From positions 1 through 64,000 of the forward strand of contig JAAZIA010000045.1 of assembly GCA_012510445.1 (NCBI GenBank): 64,000 bases of DNA, written 5' to 3'. The number at the start of each line of letters is the position of its first letter. Position 1 is the first letter of the stretch. This document shows, piece by piece, positions 52,243-61,091 of this stretch. The notes beneath the pieces are model-generated. The model was not told where the DNA came from, did no database searches, and saw only the letters and a program-made list of their open reading frames with translations. This stretch comes from Bacteroidales bacterium. GTDB lineage: Bacteria; Bacteroidota; Bacteroidia; Bacteroidales; UBA932. The position numbers were made by a program, and so were the translations under genes.

Positions 52243-52814
52243 TGGTTCTGGTTTCAGATAAAATTATAGTCAGCGAAAGTGTGCTTACTGAATACTTTTG
52301 CTGCCATCCCGCACTTTGTAAAGGTTTTTGCTGCGTGGAAGGAGATAGCGGAGCCCCTCTCACCCCGGAAGAATGTGTTTTACTGGATGCAGAATGGCCA
52401 CGTTTTGCACATTATATGCAACCCAGTGGTATAGAAACCATTAAGCGTCAAGGTGCCTGGGTTATAGATGTTGAAGAAGATGCCGTTACTCCACTGATAG
52501 ACAAAGGAGAGTGTGCCTATGCCTATTTTAACGACAGCGGCACTTGTATGTGTGCCATAGAAAAACATTGGACAGTACACCAAGCTCCTTTGCGCAAACC
52601 CAACTCCTGTTGGCTGTATCCCATACGGGTACAGAAATTATCTAACGGGTCTATAGGTCTTAATTACCACCGCTGGCATTTATGTCAACCGGCCAGAGAG
52701 TTGGGTACAGAGAAAAAAATGCGTGTCTTCGAATTTTGCAAAGAACCTCTTATTCATTGTTTTGGAGAAAAGGTATATCGCGCCATTACTATGGCTGCAG
52801 ACAATTCTCTATAA
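52242..52814 (+). CDS. DUF3109 family cysteine-rich protein
   Basis: A 190-aa cytoplasmic protein with the DUF3109 cysteine pattern: EYFCCHPALCKGFCCVEGDS, then GTCMCAIEKHW and KPNSCWLYPIRV, consistent with a bound metal or iron-sulfur cluster. GTG start at 52242, one base into the preceding stop codon. The biochemical role is unknown. Its 3' end overlaps hemW by 26 bp. Confidence 0.9.
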   Translation: MVLVSDKIIVSESVLTEYFCCHPALCKGFCCVEGDSGAPLTPEECVLLDAEWPRFAHYMQPSGIETIKRQGAWVIDVEEDAVTPLIDKGECAYAYFNDSGTCMCAIEKHWTVHQAPLRKPNSCWLYPIRVQKLSNGSIGLNYHRWHLCQPARELGTEKKMRVFEFCKEPLIHCFGEKVYRAITMAADNSL

Positions 52815-53907
52815 TACGGTCGGCTATAAAGAATAAAGACGGAGGGATGAGTATTCGTTCATCTTCTTGAATGAGCACTCCTTCTCTCATTAGTGAATCT
52901 ATTCGGGAAAGGAACACTTCTACGGCACGGCGGCCTTTGCGAGCCTCCAGTTGTTCCAGTGAAAAACCGGCAGTAGTACGCAATTGCAACATTATCCACT
53001 CGTTAGATACATTGCGACGGGTAAGGTAATCGTGCCTGCGGTAGGGTCTTCTTTTACGCAATCCGTTCATATATTTACTTATATGATATACATTGGCGTA
53101 CCTGTTACGTCCGTTAAAGGAATGTGCAGAGGGTCCCAACCCCAAGTAAGGTATGCGTTGCCAGTACCGGCTGTTATGTATGGCTTCTTTTCCCGGACGG
53201 CAAAAACTGGAAATTTCATACTGTTTGTACCCGTGGGTTTTCAACGTTCCTTGTAAAAAAGTATATTGTGCAAAACAAGTGTCTTCCGAGGGAAGAGTGG
53301 CTTGTTGTTCCCACAAACTGGGAGGATCCAAAGAGAGCTGATAAGCCGATATATGCTCCGGTGCCAGTTCAATGGCTTGATGTAGGGTTGCCTCCCACTG
53401 CTCCATAGAAAGGTCCGGGAATCCAAAAAGCAGGTCAATGTTAATGTTTCGGAACCCGGCCTGGCGTGCAGTCCATACTGCCTCTATAGCTTGACGGGCT
53501 GTGTGTCTTCTGTTCATGGCCGCTAAGTGGTCATCATGGAAAGACTGAATACCTATGCTCAATCGGTTAATTCCCATTTCCAGCCACGCCTTACAATATT
53601 CCGGTGATATATCGCACGGGTTGGCCTCTATGGTAACTTCTGTTATTTCATTACCAAAAGACTTTATGTCATCAAGAATTTGTTGCATAAAGGGTTGTAG
53701 TTCTTCTAACGGACAAAGGCTGGGAGTTCCACCACCTATATATAAGGTTTGGTTTTTGCTTAACAAAGGAAGCCACTTGTCACGCTCCAAAAGCCATTCT
53801 TTTCTAATGGCATGCATGACATCGGGAATGAAAGTAAGTTTTGTACTGGAATAAAAACTGCAATAAGAACAAAAGCTTTTGCAAAAGGGGAAATGAATGT
53901 AAATCAA
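52789..53907 (-). CDS. hemW: Radical SAM protein HemW-like (heme chaperone)
   Basis: A 372-aa radical SAM protein. The cluster motif is CKSFCSYCSF (Cys9, Cys13, Cys16). HemN carries a fourth cysteine, CxxCxC, right after; here it is CSYCSF, which favours HemW, a heme-binding protein, over coproporphyrinogen oxidase. YIGGGTPSLCP, TIEANPCDI, RLSIGIQSFHDDHLAAMNR and YEISSFCRPG are typical. Confidence 0.92.
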   Translation of the reverse strand: MIYIHFPFCKSFCSYCSFYSSTKLTFIPDVMHAIRKEWLLERDKWLPLLSKNQTLYIGGGTPSLCPLEELQPFMQQILDDIKSFGNEITEVTIEANPCDISPEYCKAWLEMGINRLSIGIQSFHDDHLAAMNRRHTARQAIEAVWTARQAGFRNINIDLLFGFPDLSMEQWEATLHQAIELAPEHISAYQLSLDPPSLWEQQATLPSEDTCFAQYTFLQGTLKTHGYKQYEISSFCRPGKEAIHNSRYWQRIPYLGLGPSAHSFNGRNRYANVYHISKYMNGLRKRRPYRRHDYLTRRNVSNEWIMLQLRTTAGFSLEQLEARKGRRAVEVFLSRIDSLMREGVLIQEDERILIPPSLFFIADRIIENCLQP

Positions 53908-53919
53908 AATATTAATTAA

Positions 53920-54777
53920 TTAACGTAATAGAATATCCGCTGTCCCAATTTTACCGTCTACCGTATAGAGCTCTGCTGTATAAACGCCGCGAAGGAAACC
54001 AACACCTCCAAAAAAGATGCAAAATTCTACTTCGGCTCCCTGATAATCAATTTCACGTACTGCAGAATAAATAAGCTGTTCTCCGGCGGCATTAAAGACA
54101 CCTTGATCCGGGTTGGTCAGTAAAATACCATCCGGTCCTTTAATACGCAGGTAAATGTATCTGGGTCCTTTAGGAGCAATAGCGTTTTCTATAAGGCTTC
54201 CACAGACCTTAAGTTTTGAGATGCGGCTGGAACGTTCAGACTCCCTTCCTGTTTCTGTGATTCCGGTCATAACAAAATCTCGTCCCTTCAGTTGCGCCCC
54301 AATCTCTACCTGACGGGCGTATTCTTCTGTTGTGGTCTGAAGCTCCTGATACTGTCTGGTGGCGCGTGTGGCTTCTTCCCGAGCTTGTGTTGCGTCTTTA
54401 CGCAATACCAAGGTTAGCGTGTTAAGGGAGTCTATCTGGTGTATGTAACTGCGCATGATGCTACGCAAGGTTCCCAATTCCCTTTCGTATTCACGCATGC
54501 GAGTGCGATTGGTAGCTTCTGTTTTATTTATACGCTCAATGAGCTGGTCTATTTTCTCTTTTTCTTCCATAAGTCGCAGGTTTAGCGTATCGTTGGTAGT
54601 GCTCAAAGAGTCGTATTCTGAACGCAGCCGGACCATTTGTTGCGTAAGGTCATCTTTTTCCAGATTTAGTTCTTTGATCACACCACCGCGATCAATCCAA
54701 ATCCAGGCAAGGGCTCCTGCCAGTAGTACGGCTAAGGAGGCCAGTACAATGACAATGGTTTTGAGTTGTTTTTCCAT
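53920..54777 (-). CDS. Membrane-anchored coiled-coil protein, hypothetical
   Basis: A 285-aa protein from the ATG at 54777 (MEKQLKTIVIVLASL). One N-terminal transmembrane helix (about 7-28) is followed by a long coiled coil (about 35-165, e.g. NLRLMEEKEKIDQLIERINK). A beta-rich C-terminal domain follows (RYIYLRIKGPDGILLTNPDQ). The topology suggests a periplasmic or cytoplasmic tether; the side cannot be told. Function unknown. A TACTTTTG box at 54799-54806 stands upstream. Confidence 0.78.
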   Translation of the reverse strand: MEKQLKTIVIVLASLAVLLAGALAWIWIDRGGVIKELNLEKDDLTQQMVRLRSEYDSLSTTNDTLNLRLMEEKEKIDQLIERINKTEATNRTRMREYERELGTLRSIMRSYIHQIDSLNTLTLVLRKDATQAREEATRATRQYQELQTTTEEYARQVEIGAQLKGRDFVMTGITETGRESERSSRISKLKVCGSLIENAIAPKGPRYIYLRIKGPDGILLTNPDQGVFNAAGEQLIYSAVREIDYQGAEVEFCIFFGGVGFLRGVYTAELYTVDGKIGTADILLR

Positions 54778-54798
54778 AAGTGAAAATATTAGTTCATA

Positions 54799-54826
54799 CA
54801 AAAGTAGTAAAAAAGCAGTACATTTG
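54799..54826. promoter_or_regulatory. Divergent promoters of two hypothetical membrane-protein genes
   Basis: TACTTTTG on the minus strand (54799-54806) and TACATTTG on the plus strand (54819-54826), both fitting TAnnTTTG, with 12 bp between them. Confidence 0.6.
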
Positions 54827-54852
54827 TTTAGTTAACTTAATGAATACATACT

Positions 54853-55338
54853 ATGAAAGGCTTTCGTGCATGGGTATACTTACGCCGTGTAGCTAAGTAT
54901 ATTCTTTTTTATACTCTTTTTATCTTGGCTCTGTTGGCTATTGTTTATTTTACAACAAAAGACCCGTCTATTACTTTTAAAGAACTGATTTCTCCCCAAA
55001 GTAGGAAAGATCTGATTTTGCTTATCATTGCCTTTTCTGCTGTGTATCCGTTTATAGGATTTGTCAAAAAAGATGTACACGTTAATAAATTTACAGAAGA
55101 AGACAAAGAAAAAGTTTGTCATATGGCTGCCGAGGCAGGGTTCTTTTTGGTTTCAGATGAAAACGGGCAAATGATCTTTAAGGCACGTCGTTTTGGCATG
55201 CGGTTATTCCGTGTTTTTGAAGATAAGATAACGTTGGATTACCATGAAAACCCACTTGTTATGGATGGCATGCGCCGTGATGTTCAGCGCATTGCACGTC
55301 ATATGGAATACTACTTTAGGCAAGTAGAGAAGGAATAA
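54853..55338 (+). CDS. Two-helix membrane protein, hypothetical
   Basis: A 161-aa protein with two transmembrane helices: YILFYTLFILALLAIVYFTT at about 16-35 and LILLIIAFSAVYPFIGFV at about 53-70. A soluble domain follows (EEDKEKVCHMAAEAGFFLVS, then RRFGMRLFRVFEDKITLDYH). I do not recognise a family. It overlaps the convergent sdhC-like gene by 23 bp. Confidence 0.78.
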   Translation: MKGFRAWVYLRRVAKYILFYTLFILALLAIVYFTTKDPSITFKELISPQSRKDLILLIIAFSAVYPFIGFVKKDVHVNKFTEEDKEKVCHMAAEAGFFLVSDENGQMIFKARRFGMRLFRVFEDKITLDYHENPLVMDGMRRDVQRIARHMEYYFRQVEKE

Positions 55339-55978
55339 ACAGGCAACGTAGTACAATCAGCGAAAAAACGGCAAACAATACGGTAGAATATACAAGAGCT
55401 AAGGCTCGCCATATGGGTAACAAACGTTTGTTGCTTAATCCCAGGGTCTGGAAAGCAGACCAAAAACCGTGGTTAATGTGTAACCATAAGGCTGTAAACC
55501 AAATGAAATAACAAACTGCCATAAGGGGAGTTCCCAAGTGATGAGTTACTAAAACGTAACCGTTTTGAGGATCTTGCCCCGTCCATTGTTTCCATTGCAT
55601 TTTTGTCCAGAACTGAGACAAATGCAACACTAGGAAACCTAAAATGATAATCCCCAAGATCAACATATTGCGCGAGGTCCAATGTCCAAATCCCAAGCCA
55701 CGTGACTTATGTCCCCCGGCATAGCTTGCCGGGCCCCGAGCTTTTCTGTTGATGAGGGTCAGCCAAAGAGACATTCCAATATGCAGCAGAAAACCTAACG
55801 CAAGGACAGGGACCATTACTTGTATAAAAGGGTTGGTTCCCATAAAGTGTGTTACAGTATCGTACGCTTCTTTTCCCCAAAGTAAGGAACTGTTGGCTGT
55901 TGCATGGAGCGTTAAAAACAGGATTAAAAACAACCCCGTAAGGCTCATGGTCACTTTTTTAAGAATGGATGATATCAT
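55316..55978 (-). CDS. sdhC: Succinate dehydrogenase/fumarate reductase cytochrome b subunit
   Basis: A 220-aa membrane anchor of the Bacteroidota cytochrome b558 type with five helices and likely heme-ligand histidines in LFLTLHATANSSL, GFLLHIGMSLWL, FLVLHLSQFW, LVTHHLGTPLMAV and LWLHINHGFWSAF. It should pass electrons between quinone and the flavoprotein. The ATG at 55978 is preferred over the track's 56008. The flavoprotein and iron-sulfur subunit genes are not next to it, which is unusual. A TATCTTTG box (55998-56005) lies 19 nt upstream. Confidence 0.92.
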   Translation of the reverse strand: MISSILKKVTMSLTGLFLILFLTLHATANSSLLWGKEAYDTVTHFMGTNPFIQVMVPVLALGFLLHIGMSLWLTLINRKARGPASYAGGHKSRGLGFGHWTSRNMLILGIIILGFLVLHLSQFWTKMQWKQWTGQDPQNGYVLVTHHLGTPLMAVCYFIWFTALWLHINHGFWSAFQTLGLSNKRLLPIWRALALVYSTVLFAVFSLIVLRCLFIPSLLA

Positions 55979-55997
55979 GTTGAACGGCTCTGTAAGG

Positions 55998-56027
55998 CAA
56001 AGATACACGGAATTTTATATATCTTTG
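55998..56027. promoter_or_regulatory. Divergent sdhC / pyrH promoters
   Basis: TATCTTTG on the minus strand (55998-56005, sdhC) and on the plus strand (56020-56027, pyrH), 14 bp apart. Confidence 0.72.
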
Positions 56028-56048
56028 TGTACCATCAACAGTTAACGT

Positions 56049-56753
56049 ATGAAGTATTCTTCCATTTTATTAAAACTGAGCGGTGAAAGCTTGGGCGGAA
56101 AAGAAGGACAGGGGTTGGACCCTGCTACGTTGCAAAGTTATGCAAAAGACATTGAGTCTCTTGTGAAAAAAGGAGTGCGGGTGGCCGTTGTGGTTGGCGG
56201 AGGGAATATTTTCCGTGGACTGCAGGGAACAGGCAAAGGGATGGATCGCGTACACGGAGATCAAATGGGTATGCTGGCCACTACCATCAACAGCCTGGCT
56301 TTGGCAGGTGCTCTGCATGATTGCGGGTTGAAGGCCTTAGTATATTCGGCTACACTTATGCCTGCTGTAGCCGCGTATTACCGCAGAGACCAGGTAAAGG
56401 AACAAATGGACAATGGAACCGTTGTTTTGTTGTCCGGCGGCACAGGCAACCCGTTCTTTACTACAGATTCTGCAGCTGCTCTGCGTGCTGTAGAACTGGG
56501 GGTAGATGCCGTATTTAAAGGAACACGGGTAGATGGGGTGTATAGTGCAGACCCGGAAAAAGATCCCCTGGCCACCAAGTATGATACGCTTAGCTTTGAT
56601 GAGGTTTTGCAAAAAGAATTAAAGGTTATGGATAGTACGGCCTTTACTTTATGCAGGGAAAACCATATGCCCGTTGTGGTATTTAATATGAACGTCCCCG
56701 GTAACCTAATTAAGGTAATAAACGGGGAGCCTATAGGAACAATAGTAAAATAA
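56049..56753 (+). CDS. pyrH: UMP kinase
   Basis: Phosphorylates UMP to UDP, the first step from UMP to all pyrimidine nucleotides. 234 aa, amino-acid-kinase fold with KLSGESLGGKEGQGLD, VVVGGGNIFRG, DQMGMLATTINSLAL and LLSGGTGNPFFTTDSAA. frr follows 9 bp later, the usual pairing in bacteria. Confidence 0.97.
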   Translation: MKYSSILLKLSGESLGGKEGQGLDPATLQSYAKDIESLVKKGVRVAVVVGGGNIFRGLQGTGKGMDRVHGDQMGMLATTINSLALAGALHDCGLKALVYSATLMPAVAAYYRRDQVKEQMDNGTVVLLSGGTGNPFFTTDSAAALRAVELGVDAVFKGTRVDGVYSADPEKDPLATKYDTLSFDEVLQKELKVMDSTAFTLCRENHMPVVVFNMNVPGNLIKVINGEPIGTIVK

Positions 56754-56762
56754 CAATACAAT

Positions 56763-57329
56763 ATGGAAATTAGTGATGCACAAATGGTACTGGAAATGGC
56801 CAGAGAGAAGATGACAAAAACAGTAGAGTACCTGGAAAACGAACTGGCCACTTACAGGGTAGGGAAAGCCAATCCTGCTATTTTTTCCGGAGTGACCGTA
56901 GAGTATTACGGTACGCCTACGCCTTTGGCACAAGTCTCTAGTATTTCTGTTCCCGATGCCAGAACCATGATCATTCAACCTTGGGAAAAAACCTTGATAC
57001 CTCTTATAGAAAAAGCCATTATGGCTGCTAATCTGGGGTTTACTCCGCAAAACAACGGAGAGGTTATTCGTATTTTAGTACCTCCGTTAACGGAAGAACG
57101 TCGTAAAGAATTGGTGAAAAGAGCCCGGGCAGAAGGAGAAAATGCTCGAATAAGCATTCGTAATGCACGTCGCGATGGGGTGGACCAGCTTAAAAAGTAT
57201 CAAAAAGAAGGTCTTTCAGAAGATACTGTTAAAGACACAGAAGGTTTAATACAAAAAGAAGTAGATGCTTTTTCCAAACAAATAGAAGAAATTCTAGTAG
57301 CTAAGGAAAAAGAAATTATGACTGTGTAA
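56763..57329 (+). CDS. frr: Ribosome recycling factor
   Basis: Splits post-termination ribosomes together with EF-G. 188 aa, normal length. Helical domain I with RVGKANPAIFSGVTVEYYGT and the later PPLTEERRKELVKRARAEGE are family hallmarks. Second gene of the pyrH-frr operon. Its stop codon is 11 bp from the convergent pgk. Confidence 0.97.
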   Translation: MEISDAQMVLEMAREKMTKTVEYLENELATYRVGKANPAIFSGVTVEYYGTPTPLAQVSSISVPDARTMIIQPWEKTLIPLIEKAIMAANLGFTPQNNGEVIRILVPPLTEERRKELVKRARAEGENARISIRNARRDGVDQLKKYQKEGLSEDTVKDTEGLIQKEVDAFSKQIEEILVAKEKEIMTV

Positions 57330-57340
57330 GCCTAAAGGAA

Positions 57341-58546
57341 TCATGTCATAGCGGCAATACCGGGAAGCTCTTTACCTTCCAAGTATTCCAACATAGCACC
57401 GCCTCCGGTAGAAACGTAACTCACTTTATCTGCATACCCCATTTGGGTAACGGCAGCTACAGAATCCCCTCCTCCTACCAGAGAGAAAGCTCCGTTTTGG
57501 GTAGCTTCTGCCACATAAGTTACCAATTGCAATGTGCCATTGGCAAATGCAGGTATTTCAAAGACACCGGCCGGACCGTTCCATAACAAGGTTTTAGACT
57601 GTAAGATTACTTTTTTCCAGACCTTTAGTGTTTCCGATCCTGCATCTACTCCCATCCATCCATCCGGGATGTTGTCCACAGGGCATGTGACGGTTTCAGC
57701 ATGAGGGTCAAGCGAACGGACTGCCAGTACATCTGTAGGCAGGTATATTTGTACGCCTTTTTGGGCTGCTTTGTTCAAAATGTCCAGCGCCGTATCCAGC
57801 AAATGATCTTCACACAGAGAATTGCCAATGTTTCCGCCGCTGGCTTTGATAAAGGTGAAAGCCATACCTCCACCAATAATCAGGTTGTCCACTTTGTTAA
57901 GCAAGTTTTTGATGATGCCCATTTTACTTGATACCTTAGCGCCTCCCAAAAGGGCGGTTACCGGCTGAGCGGGGTTGTGTAACAGGTTATCCAAGGCTTG
58001 TATCTCGGCAAGTAACAGATATCCAAACATTTTATCGTTAGGGAAATGTTCCGTAATGAGTGTGTTAGATGCATGGGCTCTGTGGGCAGTTCCAAACGCA
58101 TCGTTAATGTAACAGTCTGCATAAGAAGCCAGAGTGGCTGTAAACTTCTTTTGGCTTTCCGGCAGGCTGCGTGGTTTCCCTTCTTCCTGGGCATAAAAAC
58201 GCAGGTTTTCCAAGAGCAACACTTGCCCGGGTTGTAATGATCGGGCTATTTTTGCGGCTTCTTCTCCCATACAGTCGGGAGCAAAAAGTACAGGAACCTC
58301 CAGCAGTTCTTCAACGGCAGGAAGAATATGGCGTAGCGAGTATTTCTCCTCGGCCTTTTTTGGACGTCCCAAGTGAGACATTAGAATAAGTGATCCACCA
58401 CTTTCCAACACCTTTTTTAAGGTGGGGAGGGCTGCACGTATGCGAGTATTGTCGGTAACGCGGTATTCACTGTCCAGAGGAACGTTAAAATCTACGCGTA
58501 CCAAGGCACGTTTGCCTTTGAAAGAGTAGGTATGGATGTCTTGCAT
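57341..58546 (-). CDS. pgk: Phosphoglycerate kinase
   Basis: Glycolytic enzyme making ATP from 1,3-bisphosphoglycerate. The 401 aa from the ATG at 58546 ([20 protein letters not shown]) match the usual length. Hallmarks are [53 protein letters not shown] and GGGDSVAAV. The track start at 58603 adds residues from the promoter region. The promoter is shared with the divergent methyltransferase gene. Confidence 0.97.
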   Translation of the reverse strand: MQDIHTYSFKGKRALVRVDFNVPLDSEYRVTDNTRIRAALPTLKKVLESGGSLILMSHLGRPKKAEEKYSLRHILPAVEELLEVPVLFAPDCMGEEAAKIARSLQPGQVLLLENLRFYAQEEGKPRSLPESQKKFTATLASYADCYINDAFGTAHRAHASNTLITEHFPNDKMFGYLLLAEIQALDNLLHNPAQPVTALLGGAKVSSKMGIIKNLLNKVDNLIIGGGMAFTFIKASGGNIGNSLCEDHLLDTALDILNKAAQKGVQIYLPTDVLAVRSLDPHAETVTCPVDNIPDGWMGVDAGSETLKVWKKVILQSKTLLWNGPAGVFEIPAFANGTLQLVTYVAEATQNGAFSLVGGGDSVAAVTQMGYADKVSYVSTGGGAMLEYLEGKELPGIAAMT

Positions 58547-58564
58547 TTCTATACGTATTAAAAC

Positions 58565-58597
58565 AAGGTAAAGATATAAAAAATGTATCTTTACCTT
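58565..58597. promoter_or_regulatory. Symmetric divergent promoter of pgk and the methyltransferase gene
   Basis: AAGGTAAAGATA (58565-58576) and TATCTTTACCTT (58586-58597) form a perfect 12-bp inverted repeat with a 9-bp centre. Each arm carries TATCTTTA, a near match to the -7 box, pointing outward. On the right the ATG follows after 4 nt. The symmetry also suits a dimeric regulator. Confidence 0.6.
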
Positions 58598-59515
58598 ATG
58601 CAAATAGTAAGCCCTGTATCCCGGACAGATTACCGGCTGGAGGATTGTGGGGATGGCGAGAAGCTGGAACGTTTTGGCCCTTACCTAACCATTCGTCCCG
58701 AGCCCAATGCTACTTGGGCTCGTTCAGAACCGCTTGAGAAGTGGATCCAACGGGCGCACCTATACTATCAGGCGGGAAAGGGGCAAGGAGTTCCCGGCAG
58801 AGAGGACAGCGGTACTTGGAAAAAGTTGAAAAACGTTCCCCGTGTATGGAACATACAATATAAGGATCTTTTTACACTACAGGTGGGGCCTACGGCTTAT
58901 AAGCATGTAGGAGTTTTCCCGGAACAGGCCTGCAACTGGGATTTTATTTACGACAAAACGGAACAGGTTAAAAAACAATTAACAAAAACTGGAGGGAACG
59001 CCTCCGATGCCGTTCCGTGGGTACTCAATTTGTTTGCCTATACGGGGGCTGCTTCGCTTGCAGCCAAAGCAGCCGGAGCAGAAGTAGTACATCTGGATGC
59101 TGTACGGCAGGTGATTACATGGAGCAGAAAAAACATGGAACTGAGCGGTATGACAGGCATCCGATGGGCAGTGGAAGATGCCCTTACGTTTGTAGAGCGA
59201 GAAGTACGACGAGGAAACAAATACCACGGCATTGTCTTGGATCCTCCTACGTACGGATATGGTCCCAAGGGAGAAAGATGGAAACTGGAGGAAGGTATTC
59301 ATGCTCTTTTAGAAGGATGTTCCCGTATTTTAGAAAAAGAAAGTGCCTTTTTGGTGTTAAATTTGTACACTCCGGGGTACACGGCTACTAAGGCCGGTCA
59401 TTTAATAAAAGAGTTTTTCCCGGGGAAAGGAAAACTTACCATGGGACAGCCGTCTTTGGAAGATGCTTATGGCAAGCGGCTTTCCTTGGGAGCATTTGCA
59501 AGGTTGGAATTATAA
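58598..59515 (+). CDS. Class I SAM-dependent methyltransferase, RlmI/RlmK-like
   Basis: A 305-aa methyltransferase with the SAM motif [20 protein letters not shown], an acidic loop VVHLDA and the catalytic DPP segment [17 protein letters not shown]. This fits the RlmI/RlmL group that methylates rRNA cytosine or guanine, but an N-terminal PUA domain is not evident. Target unproven. The ATG at 58598 begins 4 nt after a -7-like box, so a leaderless mRNA is expected. lgt follows 12 bp later. Confidence 0.85.
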   Translation: MQIVSPVSRTDYRLEDCGDGEKLERFGPYLTIRPEPNATWARSEPLEKWIQRAHLYYQAGKGQGVPGREDSGTWKKLKNVPRVWNIQYKDLFTLQVGPTAYKHVGVFPEQACNWDFIYDKTEQVKKQLTKTGGNASDAVPWVLNLFAYTGAASLAAKAAGAEVVHLDAVRQVITWSRKNMELSGMTGIRWAVEDALTFVEREVRRGNKYHGIVLDPPTYGYGPKGERWKLEEGIHALLEGCSRILEKESAFLVLNLYTPGYTATKAGHLIKEFFPGKGKLTMGQPSLEDAYGKRLSLGAFARLEL

Positions 59516-59527
59516 AAAATACATATT

Positions 59528-60409
59528 ATGAATTGGTTGGCTATTACATGGGATGTAAATCCAGAAATTTTTTCTTTTGGGAAAATAGGGGTTCGTTACT
59601 ACTCTTTGTTTTTCATCATAGCGTTTACCATCGGGTATTTTCTTTTTAAATACTTTTTTAAAAGAGAAGAAATAACTACAAAATTGCTGGACCCGTTGTT
59701 GTATACTTTGGCATTGGGCACATTGGTGGGAGCCCGTTTGGGGCATTGCCTGTTTTATCAGCCCGATTATTACCTGGCTAATCCCATTGAAATTTTGTAC
59801 GTATGGGAGGGGGGGCTGGCATCGCACGGTGGGGCCATTGCCCTTTTGTTTGCCATGTGGTGGTTTGCCCGCCATTACGGACGCAAACACAACTTCAGTT
59901 TTTTGTGGATTATGGACCGTTTGGGCATTACCGTAGCCCTCGCCGGTTTTTTTATTCGTATGGGAAACCTTATGAATTCAGAAATTTACGGGAACCCTAC
60001 CGATTTGCCGTGGGGTTTTGTATTTGTGCGAAACGGAGAAATCCTTCCCAAACATCCTACACAGTTGTACGAAGCGTTGTCTTACTTGCTCCTTTTTGGC
60101 GTGTTGCTGTTCCTGTACCGTAAAAAGCTGCCTAAACTTAAAGAAGGAACGCTCTTTGGAATTTTTTTGGTAGTATTGTTTGCTGCAAGATTTTTTATAG
60201 AATACATAAAAGAACCTCAGGTACCTTTTGAACAAGGTATGGCACTTAATATGGGGCAAATTTTGAGTATTCCGTTTGTTTTAGCCGGAGTGGCCTTGTT
60301 GTTGTACAGCATTTTGCGGGGTAAACCGGCCCTTAGAACTGCAGGGGAAGAACAACAGAAAGAAAAAGAGAAACCTTTGCCATTGAGTGGAACACGCGGG
60401 ACGTATTGA
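59528..60409 (+). CDS. lgt: Prolipoprotein diacylglyceryl transferase
   Basis: An inner-membrane enzyme that adds diacylglycerol to the lipobox cysteine of prolipoproteins. 293 aa, about seven transmembrane helices. Hallmarks are [27 protein letters not shown] (catalytic histidine) and [15 protein letters not shown] (Lgt signature). The C-terminus is charged (EEQQKEKEK). It serves the many lipoproteins in this window. Its end overlaps the track's long smpB ORF but not the chosen smpB start. Confidence 0.96.
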   Translation: MNWLAITWDVNPEIFSFGKIGVRYYSLFFIIAFTIGYFLFKYFFKREEITTKLLDPLLYTLALGTLVGARLGHCLFYQPDYYLANPIEILYVWEGGLASHGGAIALLFAMWWFARHYGRKHNFSFLWIMDRLGITVALAGFFIRMGNLMNSEIYGNPTDLPWGFVFVRNGEILPKHPTQLYEALSYLLLFGVLLFLYRKKLPKLKEGTLFGIFLVVLFAARFFIEYIKEPQVPFEQGMALNMGQILSIPFVLAGVALLLYSILRGKPALRTAGEEQQKEKEKPLPLSGTRGTY

Positions 60410-60422
60410 AATTTTTAAAAAC

Positions 60423-60881
60423 ATGGCAAAAGCAAAATCCGGGGTAGTGATCAGGAACAAACGGGCTTCCTATGAATACGAACTCTTAGATACGTATACG
60501 GCAGGTATTGTTTTAGTAGGAACGGAAATTAAATCCATCCGTGCCGGCAGGGCGTCTTTGGCTGATGCGTATTGCTATTTTGTAGGGAACGAGCTTTTTG
60601 TTAAAAACATGAACGTAGCGGAGTACGCTCAGGCATCCTACAACCGTCATGAACCGGAACGTGACAGGAAGTTGCTTTTGACCCGTCGCGAATTGAACAA
60701 ATTGTACAGGGCTACCCGTCAGAAAGGATTCACCATTGTGGTCACTAAACTCTTTATTGCAGAAAACGGCTATGCCAAATTGACCATAGCCCTTGCCCGT
60801 GGGAAGCGCAAGTATGATAAGCGTGAATCCATTAAGGAAAAGGACATGCAAAGAGAGGCAGACCGGATGGCCCGCCTCTGA
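60423..60881 (+). CDS. smpB: SsrA-binding protein
   Basis: Binds tmRNA and brings it to stalled ribosomes. 152 aa from the ATG at 60423 ([20 protein letters not shown]). Family hallmarks: [43 protein letters not shown] and the C-terminal [16 protein letters not shown]. It starts 13 bp after lgt. The tmRNA gene is not in the window. Confidence 0.96.
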   Translation: MAKAKSGVVIRNKRASYEYELLDTYTAGIVLVGTEIKSIRAGRASLADAYCYFVGNELFVKNMNVAEYAQASYNRHEPERDRKLLLTRRELNKLYRATRQKGFTIVVTKLFIAENGYAKLTIALARGKRKYDKRESIKEKDMQREADRMARL

Positions 60882-60894
60882 TTGTCATACGTCT

Positions 60895-61065
60895 TCACCC
60901 CTTGGGAAAAGGAACAAAGATAGCAAGAGCCAGTATGAGCACAACGGCAATAAGGCTCCCTATGATTCCCCACATGGGGAAACCCATAGATTCTAAAGCG
61001 GCCCAAAGCCCGTTATCTAAATATTCCAGATACCATTGTCCGGGTGTTGATAAAATGATATTCAT
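60895..61065 (-). CDS. 56-aa single-helix membrane protein, not in the ORF track
   Basis: Reading the minus strand from the ATG at 61065 gives 56 codons and a TGA at 60895. The N-terminus is MNIILSTPGQWYLEYLDNGL and the C-terminal half is one hydrophobic helix (IIGSLIAVVLILALAIFVPF) ending PKG. The spacing fits a gene: 26 bp after gcvP on the same strand and 13 bp from the convergent smpB. No own -7 box is seen, so it would be expressed with gcvP. Family unknown. Confidence 0.6.
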   Translation of the reverse strand: MNIILSTPGQWYLEYLDNGLWAALESMGFPMWGIIGSLIAVVLILALAIFVPFPKG

Positions 61066-61091
61066 CGTCTTAATTTTTTACAATAGATGCA

